A DNA stretch of 64,000 nucleotides, from contig JAZKFZ010000003.1 of assembly GCA_040386155.1 (NCBI GenBank), positions 186,001 through 250,000 on the forward strand, read 5' to 3'. The DNA is from M0103 sp040386155 (GTDB lineage Bacteria > Bacteroidota > Bacteroidia > Flavobacteriales_D > Crocinitomicaceae). Position 1 is the stretch's first letter. Every line of letters starts with the position of its first letter. A model generated the notes under the pieces. It was given only the letters and a program-made list of their open reading frames with translations. It was not told the origin of the DNA and made no database searches. The translations under genes and the position numbers were made by a program. Positions 61,545 through 64,000 of the stretch are shown in pieces.

Positions 61545-62555
61545 CTACAAAATATTCACTTCTCGTTCCAATGTCACCCCAAACTTATCTTCAATATCAG
61601 CAATTATTCGACTAGATAGATCGTAAATTTGCTGTCCAGTGGAGCCGCCATAATTTACAAGTACGAGCGCTTGTAATTTGTGTACGCCATAATTTCCTTC
61701 TGAAAAACCTTTCCAACCCGCTTTTTCAATTAGCCAGCCAGCCGCCAATTTTACTTTTCGATGCTCTGTAGTAGGGAAGAAGGGCGCATCAGGATAACTA
61801 ACAATGATTTTTTCCAACACTTCCATTTCAACTACTGGATTTTTAAAGAAACTTCCAGCATTTCCAATCTCAGCAGGATTTGGCAATTTACTACTGCGTA
61901 TTGCAATCACAGCATTGCTAATATCTTTAATAGTGGGATCTGTAATGCCTAGTTTTTCCAATTCACTATTGATGGCACCGTAGGTAGAATTGATGCGATG
62001 ATTTTTTGACAATCGAAATGTGACTGAACAAATAACGTATTGATTTTTGAATTTGCGTTTAAAGACACTTTCTCGGTAGCCAAATTCACAACTTGCCACA
62101 TCAAAATGATGCAACTCACCAGTTGCAATGTGCATTGCTTCTAATTCATGAAAGACATCTTTGATTTCTACTCCGTACGCGCCAATATTTTGCATCGGAC
62201 TTGCGCCTACACTGCCTGGAATAAAGCTTAAGTTTTCGACTCCTCCGTAATTATTGTCGACACAATGCATCACAAATTCATGCCATACCTCTCCGGCACC
62301 AGCTTTAACATAGTAATTCTCAGTGTCCTCTTTAACGAGTTCGATTCCTTTAATCTCATTGCGAAGTACCAATTGATCTACATCCTTGGTCAACAATAGA
62401 TTACTTCCTCCGCCTAATATGAGTAAGTCCTTTCCCTTGTTTACATTCAGTATCGAACGTAGTTCGGCGGTAGAGTTAAAACGAGTGAATTCACTTGCGT
62501 TAGCCGAAATTCCAAAGGTATTGTAGGGTTTTAAATCAACCATTCTTTCAATCAT
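61545..62555 (-). CDS. murB: UDP-N-acetylenolpyruvoylglucosamine reductase
   Basis: FAD enzyme that makes UDP-MurNAc for peptidoglycan. 336 residues, type I (short-loop) pattern: NTFGI, LILGGGSNLLLT, VKAGAGEVWHEFV, LSFIPGSVGASPMQNIGAYG, YRESVFK and the proton-donor Ser in GNAGSFFKNPV. ATG 62555 or 62543 (second Met) are possible starts. Convergent with the LuxR gene and divergent from the small-RNA candidate. Confidence 0.96.
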   Translation of the reverse strand: MIERMVDLKPYNTFGISANASEFTRFNSTAELRSILNVNKGKDLLILGGGSNLLLTKDVDQLVLRNEIKGIELVKEDTENYYVKAGAGEVWHEFVMHCVDNNYGGVENLSFIPGSVGASPMQNIGAYGVEIKDVFHELEAMHIATGELHHFDVASCEFGYRESVFKRKFKNQYVICSVTFRLSKNHRINSTYGAINSELEKLGITDPTIKDISNAVIAIRSSKLPNPAEIGNAGSFFKNPVVEMEVLEKIIVSYPDAPFFPTTEHRKVKLAAGWLIEKAGWKGFSEGNYGVHKLQALVLVNYGGSTGQQIYDLSSRIIADIEDKFGVTLEREVNIL

Positions 62556-62644
62556 GAGGCAAATTTAATGAATTTACGTTCAACATGATTGTCAACAGAA
62601 TTTTTAAGATTTCAATTTTTTAACATTTTTTTAAGCTTAGACCT

Positions 62645-62675
62645 ATTGCAGATTAAATTTAATGGCGTACATTTG
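62645..62675 (+). promoter_or_regulatory. Strong candidate promoter of the small-RNA unit
   Basis: ATTG (62645-62648), then exactly 19 bases, then TACATTTG (62668-62675), the best match to TTTG-N19-TAnnTTTG in the window. Confidence 0.75.
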
Positions 62676-62679
62676 TTCT

Positions 62680-62784
62680 AAGAAAATACAATAGTAGTAG
62701 TTGTAGTTTTTTTTAGGTTTTATAGTTTTAGCATGGTTTAGTAAAAAGAGCAACAAGTTCCATTAGAATTTGTTGCTCTTTTTG
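62680..62784 (+). ncRNA. Candidate small RNA of about 105 nt
   Basis: The interval runs from about 5 nt after the -7 box to the T-run of a terminator (arms AAAAAGAGCAACAA 62743-62756 and TTGTTGCTCTTTTT 62770-62783, perfect 14 bp, 13-base loop). Its only ATG is followed by a stop after one more codon (ATGGTTTAG), so it encodes no protein. It may be an independent small RNA or the terminated leader of the gene at 62837. The DNA is T-rich in the middle. Confidence 0.55.
62743..62784 (+). terminator. Intrinsic terminator of the small-RNA unit
   Basis: Perfect 14-bp stem with a 13-base loop and a T5 tail, 53 bases before the ATG of the next gene; also placed where it could act as an attenuator for that gene. 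Confidence 0.85.
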
Positions 62785-62836
62785 ATTTTATAAACTTTAT
62801 TTTCTACCTTCATTCTAAATTTTACTGCAAACTCTT

Positions 62837-64000
62837 ATGAAAGTTTTTATCGCAAGTGCATTAATGATGCTGATCTGTGTGAACGCAGGAGCTCAAAGTC
62901 AAGGTGTTGCGTACACCGCTGTTGGAAAAGGGGTTGCCACTACCTTTGTAACGGATTATCATACGCTAGGGATCAATACGTCAGCACTTGGTTGGAAAAA
63001 CGAATATGGAAAGCGTTTCACCATCGGGATGACAGAATTTGGATTTGGAATGTATTCAGATTCACTGGATGTAACGCGCCTGCGAAAATTATACAAAGCA
63101 ATGAGAACTCAAATTGCTGGAAATGAAGAGGAACCAGCTGATTGGGACGAACAAAAGCAATACGCTACCGATTACTTGAATAAAGGAGTGGCCATCTTTG
63201 CAAATTACAACTGGGGTGGATTTGCCTTTCAGAATGAAAAATTTGGCGGAATTGCTGTCAGTGTGAACGAAAACTATCAATGGTATTCAAAGCTGAGTGA
63301 AAACACAACAGATATCCTTTTCAACGGTAAATTGGCTGAGTATTTTGATTCATTGACTATTGTTTTTGGTAATGATACTAGTATGATTGCGAATGGACAG
63401 TATTCTGATGACACCTTAAATGCTGTGATCATGGGGTCAATTTCAACGCCTTTGAATTTAAGCGCCATGACAAATGGTACTGAAATTAGAATGGCATGGA
63501 ATCGTTTTTACAATGTTGGATACGGTAGAAAGTTATTCGGTAAAGATTCTCTTTTTGTGTTGTACGGAGGAATAGGCGGTCGCTATATTCAGTCAATGGC
63601 CATGTTTGATATGGTTTCAGATGACGACGGATTAAGAATGTACTCTTCAGTTTCTCCAAATTTCAATATCGATTATGGGTCCATTGCGAATTTGAATCCT
63701 TCGACGTATTCTCAGCAAGGTCGAGGCTTACCAAAGTCAGTTGGGAGTGGTTATGGGATCGATTTATCGCTTAGTGCTATTCTCTTCAATAGATTAAAAA
63801 TCGCGGTGGCAGCCAATAATATTGGTTCAGTCACCTATGACCGAAATGTGTATAGAGTAAAGGATACTTTGGTAGCTAATCTGCAGTTGGCAGGATTGAG
63901 TGAGTACAATATCACGCAAGCGGTCAACCAGTTTTTGCAAGATGGTGGAATCCTTGAATTGGAAGGAGTTGAGAAATACACTATCAACAATGCTGCAAAT
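62837..64000 (+). CDS. Outer-membrane protein of the DUF5723 type (3' end outside window)
   Basis: The frame opens at ATG 62837 with a signal peptide (FIASALMMLICVNAGAQSQG) and stays open to base 64000, 388 codons. Alternating beta strands and Gly motifs (SGYGIDLSLSAILFNRLKIA, VAANNIGSVTYDRNVY) resemble DUF5723 proteins, predicted surface-exposed or outer-membrane barrels of Bacteroidota. The absence of a stop inside the window is the only reason it is incomplete. Function unknown. Confidence 0.82.
   Translation, partial: MKVFIASALMMLICVNAGAQSQGVAYTAVGKGVATTFVTDYHTLGINTSALGWKNEYGKRFTIGMTEFGFGMYSDSLDVTRLRKLYKAMRTQIAGNEEEPADWDEQKQYATDYLNKGVAIFANYNWGGFAFQNEKFGGIAVSVNENYQWYSKLSENTTDILFNGKLAEYFDSLTIVFGNDTSMIANGQYSDDTLNAVIMGSISTPLNLSAMTNGTEIRMAWNRFYNVGYGRKLFGKDSLFVLYGGIGGRYIQSMAMFDMVSDDDGLRMYSSVSPNFNIDYGSIANLNPSTYSQQGRGLPKSVGSGYGIDLSLSAILFNRLKIAVAANNIGSVTYDRNVYRVKDTLVANLQLAGLSEYNITQAVNQFLQDGGILELEGVEKYTINNAAN

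Noticed and set aside
61413..61619. 68-codon open frame between the LuxR and murB genes
   Set aside because: Overlaps the end of murB and shows no protein-like features.

Overview
The window is 64 kb of a low-GC chromosome from a member of the Bacteroidota, most likely order Flavobacteriales. The evidence is a T9SS-type (CHU_C) sorted giant adhesin, families largely confined to this phylum (resembling DUF5723, DUF6272/SiaB-like and DUF1569 proteins), and promoters of the TTTG-N19-TAnnTTTG type instead of -35/-10 boxes. A placement near the Crocinitomicaceae is only an inference. No tRNA, rRNA, CRISPR array or intact insertion sequence was seen.

Layout. (1) 1-5.9 kb: a thiamin operon thiC, thiE'-thiD fusion, thiE, thiG, thiH, thiF, cut by the window start. 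(2) 5.9-15.8 kb: a defence-type island with a single-chain type IIG restriction-methylase, a small membrane protein, a HEPN protein, a DUF262 protein, a RES-domain gene lying between two copies of a DUF488-family gene (one broken), and debris. (3) 15.9-46 kb: mostly core genes. They include radC, a wecB-like epimerase, a deacetylase-like protein, a UvrD-type helicase, fba, accD, an L-2-hydroxyglutarate oxidase, two FKBP isomerases, folD, a cysteine-less lipoamide-dehydrogenase-like flavoprotein, the 1671-residue adhesin and a 46-residue Cys/Lys-rich peptide gene. A stretch at 31.2-31.9 kb carries repeated stem-loops. (4) 46-52 kb: an RND efflux operon (adaptor, pump, outer-membrane channel) with a strong terminator.

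(5) 51.9-56.4 kb is the most unusual part. It reads as an integron-like gene-cassette array. Four gene units (an unrecognised protein, an AbiH protein, a DUF433/DUF5615 toxin-antitoxin pair, a secreted serine hydrolase) each begin with a short TTAnnn-type sequence whose reverse complement lies at or beside the stop codon of the same unit. Each unit is followed by a large imperfect palindrome built to one plan: 7-nt box, one A, 7-10 bp arm, loop, arm, 5 nt, 7-nt box. A truncated tyrosine-recombinase gene sits at the left edge with a matching box overlapping its 3' end. The whole block is bracketed by a 36-bp direct repeat (34/36 identical) that is part of the RND terminator. No intact integrase is present, so this is at best an integrase-less cassette cluster.

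(6) 56.4-64 kb: core genes again, namely a Nif3-family gene, a zinc-ribbon coiled-coil protein, a DEAD-box helicase, a LuxR-type regulator, murB, a candidate small RNA with its own promoter and terminator, and the start of an outer-membrane protein gene that runs off the window.
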